A program made the translations under genes and the position numbers. Shown in pieces: positions 26,920 to 35,725 of a DNA stretch of 64,000 nt. Under the pieces are notes generated by a model that had not been told where the DNA came from, searched no databases, and saw nothing but the letters and a program-made list of their open reading frames with translations. Each line of letters begins with the position of its first letter. Position 1 is the stretch's first letter. The stretch comes from Tardiphaga sp. vice304 (GTDB lineage: Bacteria; Pseudomonadota; Alphaproteobacteria; Rhizobiales; Xanthobacteraceae), in the NCBI RefSeq assembly GCF_007018905.1, contig NZ_CP041402.1:3336001-3400000 (forward strand), read 5' to 3'.

Positions 26920-27876
26920 ATGCACACCACAAGCCGACGACAGTTCATTCGCCTCACCGCCACCGCGGCGGCACTGTCCACCACCAGCATCAAGGCCTTC
27001 GCCGCCGATCGCACCATCAAGATCGGCACGCTCAAGCTGATCCACGGCATCACGCCTTACTTCTATGAGAAGTTTGCGCCGGCCGGCGTCAAGATCGAAG
27101 TGATCCCGTTCGAAACACCGACCGACGGCAAGAACGCAGTGGCGACGGGTACCGTCGATTTCGGCATCTTCGGCCTCGCGGCTGCGACGCTCGGCGGCGC
27201 CAATGGCGAGCCGGTCGTGGTCATCGCCGCCGCCTGCAATCGTGGCATGGCCGTGGTCGCCAGCAAGGCGTCGGGCATCACCACGATCAAGGAATTGAAG
27301 GGCAAGAAGGTCGCGATCCTGCCGGGCTCGACCCAGGAGGTGGTGATCCTCGATCGGCTCGCGGCAGAGGGCATGACAGTCAAGGACGTCGAAGCGATCC
27401 GGCTGTCATTCAGCGACATGGCGCCGGCGCTGGCCCGCGGCGACATCGACGCCTATGTCGGCGCAGAGCCCGGCCCCGGCATCAGCCTCGCCAACGGCGT
27501 CGGCGTGATCGTCGAATATCCCTATTCGACGCCGACCGGCTCGCTGAACATGGTGCTCGCAACCGGCCGCGCGCAAATCGAGAAGGACCCGGAACTGGTC
27601 AAGACGCTGCTCAAGATCCATCGCCAGGCCACCGAATACGCGATGAAAGACCTCGAGGCGTTCGTGGCCGTCGCGATGCAGAAGCTCGGCCAGCAGAAGC
27701 CGTCGATCGAGCAGGCCGCCCCCAATGTCGAACTGACCTGGAAGATCGACGACCAGTTCCTGAAGCAGGCCAATTATTACGGCAGCCAGATGCTCGCCAA
27801 GAAGCAGATCCGCCAATTGCCGGACTACAAGACCTTCATCGACCCAAGCTTCGTACAGGCACTGGCCGCGACGTGA
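26920..27876 (+). CDS. Periplasmic substrate-binding protein of an NrtA/SsuA/TauA-type ABC transporter
   Basis: 318 residues. The N-terminus has a twin-arginine-type signal (SRRQFIRL followed by an Ala-rich hydrophobic run and AFAAD), so it is exported probably by Tat. The mature part matches the NMT1/SsuA-like fold: KIGTLKLIHGITPYFYEKFAPAG, VDFGIFGLAAATLGG, LKGKKVAILPGSTQEVV. It is the first gene of a three-gene importer with 4-base overlap to the permease (GTGA). Candidate substrates are sulfonates, sulfate esters, nitrate or taurine; the neighbours point to an organosulfur compound. Confidence 0.85.
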   Translation: MHTTSRRQFIRLTATAAALSTTSIKAFAADRTIKIGTLKLIHGITPYFYEKFAPAGVKIEVIPFETPTDGKNAVATGTVDFGIFGLAAATLGGANGEPVVVIAAACNRGMAVVASKASGITTIKELKGKKVAILPGSTQEVVILDRLAAEGMTVKDVEAIRLSFSDMAPALARGDIDAYVGAEPGPGISLANGVGVIVEYPYSTPTGSLNMVLATGRAQIEKDPELVKTLLKIHRQATEYAMKDLEAFVAVAMQKLGQQKPSIEQAAPNVELTWKIDDQFLKQANYYGSQMLAKKQIRQLPDYKTFIDPSFVQALAAT

Positions 27877-28739
27877 CGTTGCAATCCGCGGTCGACGATC
27901 TGCCCGAGGCGAACGTCGTAGTGTCACCCGCACCGCTTCCCGTCGTCCGCGGGCGCATCGCACAGCGGCTGCGCACGATCGGCCTCGCATGGATCGTGCC
28001 GGTCTGCCTGCTGCTGTTCTGGGACGCGATGGTGCGCTGGACCGGGACGCGGCTGGTGCCGTCGCCCTGGGGCGTGGCCGTGATGATGTGGGATTTCGCC
28101 TTCGGCGGAATCTATGACGACGCCTACAGCGCCAGCCTGCCGATCCACTTCTGGAAGAGCGTGCAGCGTGTCTATGGCGGCTTTCTGTGCGCGGCGGCGC
28201 TCGGCATTCCGCTCGGCCTGATGATCGGCCGCATTCCTTTGCTGCGCGCGCTGCTCGATCCGACGCTGTCGCTGCTGCGGCCGATCCCGGTGACGGCGTG
28301 GCTGCCGCTGTCGATGATCTTCTTCGGCCTGGGTCCGCGCTCCGCGGTATTCCTGGTGTTTCTCGGCGCGTTCTATCCGATCCTGCTCAACACCGTGTTC
28401 GGCGTGAAGTCGGTCGATATCAGGTTGTTCGAAGCCGCCGAAATGCTCGGCTGCAGCGGATCGAAACTGTTTCGCGCCGTCGTGCTGCCGGCGGCGCTGC
28501 CCAGCATCTTCAACGGGCTGCGGCTCGGCGCCAGCTTTGCCTGGATCCTGATCGTGGTCGGCGAGATGACCGGCGTGCCCGAAGGGCTCGGCGCCGTCAT
28601 CATGGACGGCCGTACGCTGTCGCGCACCGATCTCGTCATCACCGGCATGATCATCATCGGCGTCACCGGCTATGTATCGGACCGCATCCTGCTGGCCCTC
28701 AGCCATTACTTCCTACGCTGGAGCCCTCAGCATGGCTGA
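27873..28739 (+). CDS. ABC transporter permease (SsuC/TauC/NrtB type)
   Basis: 288 residues, six predicted membrane helices. GTG start overlaps the stop of the binding-protein gene. The EAA loop reads EAAEMLGCSGSKLFRAVVLPAALPSIFNGLRLG, a clear BPD-type permease signature of the sulfonate/nitrate class. Overlaps the next gene by eight bases. Confidence 0.92.
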   Translation: MTLQSAVDDLPEANVVVSPAPLPVVRGRIAQRLRTIGLAWIVPVCLLLFWDAMVRWTGTRLVPSPWGVAVMMWDFAFGGIYDDAYSASLPIHFWKSVQRVYGGFLCAAALGIPLGLMIGRIPLLRALLDPTLSLLRPIPVTAWLPLSMIFFGLGPRSAVFLVFLGAFYPILLNTVFGVKSVDIRLFEAAEMLGCSGSKLFRAVVLPAALPSIFNGLRLGASFAWILIVVGEMTGVPEGLGAVIMDGRTLSRTDLVITGMIIIGVTGYVSDRILLALSHYFLRWSPQHG

Positions 28740-29529
28740 TCAACCGACCATCCTCGACATCTCCGCGGTGCAGAAATTCTACCAGTCGTCGGGCGGCCCG
28801 GTGGAAGCGCTGCGCGGGGTCAATCTCACCATCCGCAAAGGCGAGTTCATCTGCCTGCTCGGCGCCTCTGGCTGCGGCAAGTCCACGCTGCTGCGCATCA
28901 TCGCCGGTTTCGAGAAGGCGACGCATGGTTCAGTCGCGATGTACGGTTTTCCGGTCGACAAGCCCGGACCGGAACGCGGCATGGTGTTCCAGGACTACGC
29001 GCTGTTTCCGTGGCTGACGGTGCGCGACAATATCGGCTTCGGGCCGAAGCAGCGCGGCATCGCCTCGAAGATCGTGGCGCAACTGACCGACAAATTCATG
29101 GCGATGGTCGGGCTCACGGCCTTCGCCGATCGCTATCCGCACGAACTGTCCGGCGGCATGAAGCAGCGCGTCGCGATTGCGCGCGTGCTCACCAACGACA
29201 CCGACATCCTCCTGATGGACGAGCCGTTCGGCGCCCTCGACGCGTTGACCCGCAGCAAGCTGCAGGAAGAACTGGTCGAGATCTGGCGGACGACCGGGCT
29301 GACGGTGATTTTCGTCACCCATTCGGTGGAGGAGGCGGTTCTGCTCGCCGATCGCGTGGTGGTGATGACCGCGGGCCCCGGCCGGATCGATTGCGAGATC
29401 GACATCGACCTGCCGCGCCCGCGCGATGTCGCATCAGTGGAGTTCAACACGCTGCGCCGTGACGTCACGCGAAAACTGACCAGCCATCTTGCGCGCAGCG
29501 TCCCGGCGATGGCGACGGCTGACTCCTGA
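28732..29529 (+). CDS. ABC transporter ATP-binding protein (SsuB/TauB/NrtD type)
   Basis: 265 residues: Walker A GASGCGKSTLL, Q-loop VFQDYALFPW, signature LSGGMKQRVAIARVL, Walker B ILLMDEPFGALDALTR and switch VTHSVEEAVLLADRV. The ATG at 28732 overlaps the permease gene and begins directly before the conserved fold. Completes the importer; no separate ATPase exists for the SsuA-like protein at 31975, which may share this motor. Confidence 0.93.
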   Translation: MADQPTILDISAVQKFYQSSGGPVEALRGVNLTIRKGEFICLLGASGCGKSTLLRIIAGFEKATHGSVAMYGFPVDKPGPERGMVFQDYALFPWLTVRDNIGFGPKQRGIASKIVAQLTDKFMAMVGLTAFADRYPHELSGGMKQRVAIARVLTNDTDILLMDEPFGALDALTRSKLQEELVEIWRTTGLTVIFVTHSVEEAVLLADRVVVMTAGPGRIDCEIDIDLPRPRDVASVEFNTLRRDVTRKLTSHLARSVPAMATADS

Positions 29530-29532
29530 AAA

Positions 29533-29549
29533 ATACTGCCAAATAGAAT
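29533..29549. promoter_or_regulatory. Single arm of the cys palindrome before the sulfonate genes
   Basis: ATACTGCC directly followed by AAATAGAAT repeats, with a three-base gap, the 20-base outer part of the left arm of the 18825-18867 palindrome. It lies just after the ATPase gene and before the small protein, the DszC-like relic and the SsuD/SsuA genes. A shared regulator is likely; no full inverted partner is present here. Confidence 0.45.
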
Positions 29550-29669
29550 GCTCGCAGGCGCCCGTGAGAGAGTATTTTTGCCTGCGCACGCCTGCGTCGG
29601 CAGGGTCGGCATCGCTATTTCGCGGAGCCTCTTGCATCAAGCCCAGTTCGGCATTTCCTTAGTCGCACG

Positions 29670-29843
29670 ATGAAGCGCTGGAGAGGCATGATGCGCGAAC
29701 TGTCCGCGGAAACCCGTATGTATAGCCAACTCCGCGCGCAGCCGCGGCGCTCAGCGAGGCGATTTGCGACCTTCTGCTTCTATAGCGCGTTCGCTTTGCT
29801 CGTCGCCATCGTGTTCGGCACGTTGTCGGTGCGCCCGTTCTGA
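29670..29843 (+). CDS. Small single-pass membrane protein (57 residues), unknown
   Basis: ATG 29670 to TGA 29841-29843. The first 30 residues are basic and polar (MKRWRGMMRELSAETRMYS, then an RRSARR cluster), followed by one hydrophobic stretch of about 20 residues (FCFYSAFALLVAIVFGTL) near the C-terminus. This gives the look of a small inner-membrane protein with its N-terminus inside. No strong ribosome site is visible and no family is recognised. It lies alone between the transporter and the DszC-like relic. Confidence 0.45.
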   Translation: MKRWRGMMRELSAETRMYSQLRAQPRRSARRFATFCFYSAFALLVAIVFGTLSVRPF

Positions 29844-29881
29844 CGCGTTCGGAACGACCTCTTTTCGAGAATGGACTTCGA

Positions 29882-30858
29882 GTGAATCTGAGCATCAGGC
29901 GCCAGCCGGAAACGGCCGACGATGCAGCCTCGTCGATTGAACGTGCGCAACAGCTCGCACCGGGCTTCGCCGAGCGCGCGCCGCTGCATGACCGCGCCGC
30001 GAGTTTTCCGTTTGAGAACTTTCAGGAGCTATCGGATGCCGGCCTGCTGGCGCTGACGGTACCGTTCGTGCTGGGCGGCGGCGGCGTCGGCGTCCGCGAG
30101 GCGGCGCAGGTGGTCAACATCGTCGCCCAGGCCGACGCCGCGACCGGCCTCGTGCTGGCGATGCATTACATCCATCATCTGGTGATCGCGGACAGCGAGC
30201 GCTGGCCCACGCATCTGGCGCGCAAGCTGGCGAAAGAAACGATCGACGGGCTCGCGCTGGTCAATGCGCTGCGCGTGGAGCCGGAGCAGGGCTCGCCTTC
30301 GCGCGGCGGTCTGCCGGCAACGACGGCGACGCGTACCGCGACCGGCTGGCGCCTCAACGGGCGCAAGATCTATTCGACCGGCGCGCCGATTCTGAAATGG
30401 TACACGGTGTGGGCCAAGACTGACGAGCCGGAGCTGCGTGTCGGCATGTTCCTGGTGCCCGCCGGCCTGCCGGGCACGACGATCAATGAGACCTGGGATC
30501 ATCTCGGCCTGCGCGCCTCGGGGAGCCACGACGTCGTGTTCGACGACGTGGTATTTCCGCTCGATCATGAGATCGATGTGCGAAAGCCGTCGGAGTGGGG
30601 CGGACCGGACCTGACGCAGGCGACCCTACAGGCGGTGCTGGTCGGCGCCGTCTATGACGGCGTGGCGCGCGCCGCGCGCGACTGGGTCGTGCAGTTCCTG
30701 CAGCCGTCGAGGAAGCCCTGTCGCTGACCAGCAATCACGGCCTCAGCCGAACCAATCCGCTCGAGCGGCATTTCCGTGATGTGATGTGCGGTCGCGTCCA
30801 CACCCCGCAGGACGACGCCACGCGCCTCGGCGCCGGCCGCCTTGCCCTCGGCCTGTAA
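29882..30858 (+). pseudogene. DszC/SfnB-like acyl-CoA dehydrogenase-fold monooxygenase, broken by internal deletion and frameshift
   Basis: The first 270 or so residues (from GTG 29882) are intact in frame: a helical N-terminal domain, the middle beta domain with WRLNGRKIYSTGAPI, and HLGLRASGSHDVVFDDV. After DWVVQFL near 30700 the frame changes and runs to TGA at 30725-30727. The true C-terminal tail is found in another frame: LTSNHGLSRTNPLERHF, then RDVMCGRVHTPQDD, ending at TAA 30856-30858. Compared with the family, roughly 80 residues of the C-terminal helical bundle are missing between these points. The reduced-flavin-dependent reaction on an organosulfur compound is therefore probably lost. 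Confidence 0.8.
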
Positions 30859-30883
30859 TTCAACCCATCAAGGGAGACAACCC

Positions 30884-31975
30884 ATGTCCATCGAATTTAT
30901 CGGCTTCATCACCAACAACGATTCTTCCGAGACGCGCGTGCGCTCCGGCCCGGTGCTCGATCCCGGCTACATCGAGACCGTTGCCAAGGCACATGAGCTC
31001 GCCGGTTTCGACCGCGCGCTGCTGGCGTTTCATTCGATCACGCCGGACGGCCTGCAGGTTGCGCAGCACGCGCTGGGCGTCACCGAGCGGCTGAACATGA
31101 TGATCGCGCAGCGGCCGGGCTTCACCTCGCCGACGCTGCTGGCGCGCCAGCTCGCCGTCATCGACCAGCTCTCCAAGGGCCGCGTGTCGCTGCACGTCAT
31201 CACCGGCGGCAATGCCACCGAGCTGCGCCAGGACGGCAATACGCTCGACGACAAGGATGAGCGCTACGCCCGCACCGACGAGTGGCTCGACGTCATCAAG
31301 CAGGAATGGACCAGCGAGAAGCCGTTCACCTACATGGGCAAGTACTACCAGGTCGAGAATGGCTTTGCGCAGGTCAAGCCGTATAGCCCGATCCACATCT
31401 TCGTCGGCGGCGCGTCTGACGCCGCGATCGAGGTCGCCGGCAAGCACGCCGACAGCTTTGCGCTGTGGGGCGAATCCTACGCCCAGGTCCGCGACGTCAC
31501 TTCGCGCGTCCGCGCTGCGGCAGCCAGGCACGGCCGGCCGCCGCCGCGCTTCAGCCTGTCGGTGCGGCCGATCATCGCCGATACCGAGGAGAAGGCCTGG
31601 GCCAAGGCCGATGACATTTTGCCCCGCGCGACCGCGCTGCAGGACAAGACCGGCTATCGCAAGCCGGCCGACGGCCATGCCACCGCTGGCGCGAAGCGGC
31701 TGCTGGCGCTGGCGGAGCAGGGCACCCGCATCGACAAGCGGTTGTGGACCGAGATGGCTGCGCTGACCGGCGCCAACTCAAACACCACGGCGCTGGTCGG
31801 CACGCCCGAGCAGGTCGCAGAAGTGTTCGGCGACTATTACGATCTCGGCGTCAGCCATTTCCTGATCCGCGGCTTCGATCCCCTGATCGACGCCATCGAC
31901 TACGGTCGTGATCTCATTCCCCGTACCCGCGAACTGATCGCGGGTCGCGGTGCTCCCAAGGAAGTTGCAGCCTGA
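30884..31975 (+). CDS. ssuD: LLM-class flavin-dependent alkanesulfonate monooxygenase-like protein (SsuD family)
   Basis: 363 residues, bacterial luciferase-like TIM barrel. Uses reduced FMN and O2 to release sulfite from sulfonates. Visible family stretches include MIAQRPGFTSPTLLARQLA, GRVSLHVITGGNATELRQDG and YYQVENGFAQVKPYSPIHIFVGGAS. ATG 30884 has AGGGAG seven bases upstream. Its stop overlaps the start of the SsuA-like gene, so they are co-translated. Exact substrate unknown; a methylene- or alkanesulfonate is likely. Confidence 0.88.
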   Translation: MSIEFIGFITNNDSSETRVRSGPVLDPGYIETVAKAHELAGFDRALLAFHSITPDGLQVAQHALGVTERLNMMIAQRPGFTSPTLLARQLAVIDQLSKGRVSLHVITGGNATELRQDGNTLDDKDERYARTDEWLDVIKQEWTSEKPFTYMGKYYQVENGFAQVKPYSPIHIFVGGASDAAIEVAGKHADSFALWGESYAQVRDVTSRVRAAAARHGRPPPRFSLSVRPIIADTEEKAWAKADDILPRATALQDKTGYRKPADGHATAGAKRLLALAEQGTRIDKRLWTEMAALTGANSNTTALVGTPEQVAEVFGDYYDLGVSHFLIRGFDPLIDAIDYGRDLIPRTRELIAGRGAPKEVAA

Positions 31976-32916
31976 TGAAAAAACTTATCCTCGTCGCAGC
32001 AATGCTTGCGGCATCGCTGTCCTCCGCCCGTGCCGAAACCACGCTGATCGTCGGCGACCAGAAGGGCAATTCGCGCGCCGTGATGGAAGCCTCCGGAGTC
32101 CTAAAGGATATGCCGTACAAGATCGAGTGGAAGGAGTTTGCCGCGGCAGCGCCGTTGCTCGAGGCACTCGGCGCCGGTGCAATCGAGACCGGGCTGGTCG
32201 GCGACGCGCCGTTTACCTTCGCAGCGGCCGCCAACGTGCCCGTCAAGGCGATCGGCGCGATCCGGCAGACACAGGACGGTCTGGCGGTGCTGGTGCCGAA
32301 AGAGTCTGCGATAAAGAGTTTTGACGAGTTGAAGGGCAAGAAGATCGCGACCGGCCGCGGCTCGATCGGACATCAGCTCATTCTCGCTGCGCTGGAGTCG
32401 AGGGGCTGGACGCCTGCCGACATTCAGCTCGTATTTCTCGCGCCCGCCGACGCCAAGGTCGCTTACAGCCGCGGCTCGGTCGATGCGTGGTCGACCTGGG
32501 AGCCCTATGTCAGCCAGGAGGAGGTGCTGTTCCAATCGCGCCGCATCCTGACGGCAGAAGGCCTGACCTCCGGACTCAGCCTGCAGGTCGCGACACCAAC
32601 CGCGATCAAGGACAAGCGGCCGGAGTTGGAAGACTATCTGCAGCGGCTCACCAAGGCGCGCGCCTGGGCTCTCAGCAACGGGCAGAGCTATTCGGAGACC
32701 TGGGGCAAGCTGATGAACGTGGCGCCGTCGGTGCCGCTGAACTGGCTCACGCGTGCAAAAATCCGTATCGCACCGATCGATGATGGCGTGGTGGCGGACG
32801 AGCAGAAGACGATCGACCTCTATCTGCGCGCCGGGCTGATCACGCAGAAGCTCGATGCCGCGACGTTGGTCGATAGATCGTTCAGCGACGCGATCGGCAA
32901 GGGCGCTGGGTTGTAG
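31975..32916 (+). CDS. ssuA: Aliphatic sulfonate-binding protein (SsuA family)
   Basis: 313 residues with a Sec signal peptide ([20 protein letters not shown], cut after ARA). The mature protein has the SsuA/NMT1 fold: [64 protein letters not shown]. Delivers a sulfonate to an inner-membrane permease. No permease or ATPase follows; the 27873-29529 pair is the nearest partner. A GC-rich repeat lies right after the stop. Confidence 0.9.
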   Translation: MKKLILVAAMLAASLSSARAETTLIVGDQKGNSRAVMEASGVLKDMPYKIEWKEFAAAAPLLEALGAGAIETGLVGDAPFTFAAAANVPVKAIGAIRQTQDGLAVLVPKESAIKSFDELKGKKIATGRGSIGHQLILAALESRGWTPADIQLVFLAPADAKVAYSRGSVDAWSTWEPYVSQEEVLFQSRRILTAEGLTSGLSLQVATPTAIKDKRPELEDYLQRLTKARAWALSNGQSYSETWGKLMNVAPSVPLNWLTRAKIRIAPIDDGVVADEQKTIDLYLRAGLITQKLDAATLVDRSFSDAIGKGAGL

Positions 32917-32928
32917 CAGCGAACTCTG

Positions 32929-33068
32929 TCGTTCCGGGGCGCGAGCGCATCAGCGCGAGCGAACCCGGAACCTCGACATGTTCAACACATCTGGATTCCC
33001 CGCCACTCCAATTGGAGTGGCTTAGGTTCGCGTTCGGCTTACGCCGCCCGCGCCCCGGAATGACAGCC
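32929..33068. repeat. Bradyrhizobium-type palindromic intergenic repeat, pair of inverted arms
   Basis: TTCCGGGGCGCGAGCG near 32934 and its inverted relative CGCCCGCGCCCCGGAATGAC near 33046-33065 bracket a segment with a small perfect hairpin (CCACTCCAATTGGAGTGG). The motif CGAGCGAACCCGGAA also occurs in the copy at 43651-43724. The right arm lies directly upstream of the amidase and extends its open frame artificially. Confidence 0.6.
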
Positions 33069-33155
33069 TTGGCTCGGAATTATCCCATCCGTAAATCCAC
33101 GTATGGCCTGTCTCTCCTCGTCGGCACAGGATCGCCGCCGAACGGAGACAGTATC

Positions 33156-34196
33156 ACGCATCACGGCGATATTTCATCCAGCAAGGACGCGGTCGGCGTC
33201 GCCGTCGTGAACTACAAGATGCCGCGGCTGCATACCAAGGCCGAGGTGCTGGCCAACGCGCACAAGATCGCCGACATGATCGTCGGCATGAAGTCCGGAC
33301 TGCCCGGCATGGACTTGGTGATCTTCCCGGAATATTCGACGCAGGGCATCATGGACGACTCCGCGGAGATGTACGAGACGGCTTCACAGGTCCCGGGCGA
33401 GGAGATCGACATCTTCGCAGTCGCCTGCCGCAAGGCGAAAGTGTGGGGCGTGTTCTCGCTGACCGGCGAGCGGCATGAACAATATCCCAACAAGGCGCCG
33501 TACAACACGCTGATCCTGATGAACGATCAGGGCGAGATCGTGCAGAAATATCGCAAGATCATGCCGTGGGTGCCGATCGAGGGCTGGTATCCCGGCAACT
33601 GCACCTATGTGTCGGAAGGCCCAAAAGGCCTGAAGGTCTCGCTGATCATCTGCGACGACGGCAACTATCCCGAGATCTGGCGCGACTGCGCGCTGAAGGG
33701 CGCCGAACTGATCGTGCGCTGCCAGGGCCACATGTATCCGGCCAAGGACCAGCATGTGCTGATGGCCAAGGCGATGGCCTGGGCGAACAACGTCTATGTC
33801 GCCGTTGCCAACGCTTCCGGATTCGACGGCGTCTACTCGTATTTCGGCCACTCCGCGATCATCGGCTTCGACGGCCGCACGCTCGGCGAATGCGGCGAGG
33901 AGGATTACGGCATCCAGTATGCGGCGCTGTCGAAATCGCTGATCCGCGATGCGCGGCGCACCGGACAATCGGAGAACCATCTGTTCAAGCTGCTGCACCG
34001 CGGCTACACCGGCACCATCAATTCCGGCGAGAGCAACAAGTGCGTCTCGGGCTGCCCGTTCGATTTCTATTCGACCTGGGTCAACGATCCCGAAAAGGCC
34101 CGCGACAATGTCGAGGCCTTCACCCGCACCACGGTCGGCGTCGAGGAATGCCCGATCGAGGGATTGCCGCACGAGGGCATGCTGAACGATCGCTGA
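33156..34196 (+). CDS. amiE: Aliphatic amidase (nitrilase superfamily), start codon apparently ACG
   Basis: 346 residues counted from ACG 33156. Hydrolyses short aliphatic amides to acid and ammonia. Catalytic Glu in [10 protein letters not shown], Lys in QKYRKIMPW and Cys in [16 protein letters not shown] are all present, and the protein is very like the Pseudomonas AmiE throughout. The family starts M-x-HGDISSS; here the matching position reads THHGDISSS, with ACG where ATG is expected, seven to eight bases after a good GGAGA (33144-33148). In-frame upstream codons lie in a repeat, and the next downstream starts would delete the first beta strand. Either ACG is used weakly or the gene has lost initiation. 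Confidence 0.85.
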   Translation, partial: THHGDISSSKDAVGVAVVNYKMPRLHTKAEVLANAHKIADMIVGMKSGLPGMDLVIFPEYSTQGIMDDSAEMYETASQVPGEEIDIFAVACRKAKVWGVFSLTGERHEQYPNKAPYNTLILMNDQGEIVQKYRKIMPWVPIEGWYPGNCTYVSEGPKGLKVSLIICDDGNYPEIWRDCALKGAELIVRCQGHMYPAKDQHVLMAKAMAWANNVYVAVANASGFDGVYSYFGHSAIIGFDGRTLGECGEEDYGIQYAALSKSLIRDARRTGQSENHLFKLLHRGYTGTINSGESNKCVSGCPFDFYSTWVNDPEKARDNVEAFTRTTVGVEECPIEGLPHEGMLNDR

Positions 34197-34206
34197 GGCA
34201 CGGGCG

Positions 34207-35607
34207 TCACGCGCAATGTTCGGCGATGAAATCTCGGAAGCGCGGGTCGCCGACATGGGCGATGTTGACACGCATGGCTGGCGGTGATGACGACCCGTCC
34301 GGATTGAAGGCGGAGCCGGGCGCCAGCAGGATGCTCTGCTCGGCGGCGATGCGCGATAGCTGCGTGTCGTTGATGTGCTCGGGCAATCCGCACCACATGT
34401 AAAATCCGCCGCGCGGCTGGCCGAACACCGGCAGGCCGATCTGCTGCAAGGTGTCAAATGCCTGGCGCGTGGCTTCCTCGATCCGTCCGGTGAGGCGCTT
34501 CAGATGGCCGCGGTAGCGCCCGCTGGTGATCAGATCGAAAATGATCTGCTCGACATAGCCGGAAGAGTTGGCACGCGTGATCATCTTGAGATCAGCGAGC
34601 TGGCCGATCACGTCGGTATTGCCCGCGATGTAGCCGGAGCGCAGGCTGGCTGACAGGGTTTTCGCGAAGGTGCCGACATAGGTCACGCGGTCGAGCTGGT
34701 CGAGCGCCGCCAGCCGCGGCGTCGCATTCGCCAGCACGTCGGCGAACGGATCGGATTCCACGATCCGCAAGTTCAGTTCGCTGGCGGTTCGCAACACGCG
34801 GTACGCCACGGGCAGGGTGATCGAGCAGCCCGTCGGATTCTGCGCCAGCGACTGCGTGAAGAAGATTTTGGCGCCTGATGCCGCAGCCTTGGCGGCGAGA
34901 TCGTCGGGATCGGGACCGTCGACCGTGCGGCGGACGCCGATCAGCTGCGCCTTCGCCAGCCGCAGCTTGCCGAACAGCGGATAGTAGCCGGGGCTGTCGA
35001 CCAGTACGGCGTCGCCCGGCTCGACGAACTGGCGCACGATCATGTCGAGCGCGTCGTTGGCACCCTGGGTCAACAACACCTGCGCCGGCGCAGCCGCGAT
35101 CGAGCGCTCGGTCAGGAAGCCCGCGATACGTTCGCGCAGCGCCAGCAGGCCGTAGGGACTGCCATAGCTCTCGGGCAGGGTGCGCTGGCCGGGCCGGCTC
35201 ACCGGCCGCAACTGGCCGATCTCGGCGCCCTCCATCCAGGCCGGAGGCGGCCGGCCATCGCCGACGCGAACCTCGTAGCGCTTCTCGAGCTGTTCGCGCA
35301 GCAGCCAGACGCTGTCGACCGCGTCGATGCGCGCAGGCTCAGGCGTCTGCGTGCCCTTCGTCCGGTTCAGCGACACGTAGAAGCCGGAGCCGGGGCGGCT
35401 CTCGATCTGGCCGGCGGCAACCAGACGATCATAGGCATCGACGATGGTGTTCTTGGAGGCCGCGAAGGCGAGTGCCGCGTGGCGCGTCGAGGGCAGGCGT
35501 TCGCCGGGCCGGATCAGCCCCCGCTCGATGCGGGAAATGACCTCGTCCACGATGGTTTCGACCCGCGAGCGGCTGTTCCCCCGGTCAGGCTGCTGAACTG
35601 TACCCAT
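34207..35607 (-). CDS. MocR-type regulator (GntR helix-turn-helix plus aminotransferase-like domain)
   Basis: 466 residues. N-terminal GntR winged helix (IVDEVISRIERGLIRPGERLPSTRHAALAFAASKNTIVDAYDRL), then a class I aminotransferase-like fold with the PLP-lysine region GTFAKTLSASLRSGY and the NPTG motif. Starts at ATG 35607 (MGTVQQPDRG); an upstream in-frame codon at 35643 is possible. Divergent from the HMG-CoA reductase gene with a 118-base gap, so it is most likely that gene's regulator; it also converges on amiE. PLP as a cofactor or sensor ligand is expected from the family. Confidence 0.88.
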   Translation of the reverse strand: MGTVQQPDRGNSRSRVETIVDEVISRIERGLIRPGERLPSTRHAALAFAASKNTIVDAYDRLVAAGQIESRPGSGFYVSLNRTKGTQTPEPARIDAVDSVWLLREQLEKRYEVRVGDGRPPPAWMEGAEIGQLRPVSRPGQRTLPESYGSPYGLLALRERIAGFLTERSIAAAPAQVLLTQGANDALDMIVRQFVEPGDAVLVDSPGYYPLFGKLRLAKAQLIGVRRTVDGPDPDDLAAKAAASGAKIFFTQSLAQNPTGCSITLPVAYRVLRTASELNLRIVESDPFADVLANATPRLAALDQLDRVTYVGTFAKTLSASLRSGYIAGNTDVIGQLADLKMITRANSSGYVEQIIFDLITSGRYRGHLKRLTGRIEEATRQAFDTLQQIGLPVFGQPRGGFYMWCGLPEHINDTQLSRIAAEQSILLAPGSAFNPDGSSSPPAMRVNIAHVGDPRFRDFIAEHCA

Positions 35608-35725
35608 TGCACCGATGGTACGGACCTTAGCCAAATAGTGCAAAGCGTTCCTTGCGGCGTACCCCTCTCACCGTACAGTTTCCGCAACCGAAAAGCCCCC
35701 AGAGGCATCGGACCGGAGACGCTTG

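Noticed and set aside
33012..33155. 48-codon upstream extension of the amidase frame
   Set aside because: It lies mostly in the palindromic intergenic repeat and has no relation to amidase N-termini; starts there would be TTG within the repeat.
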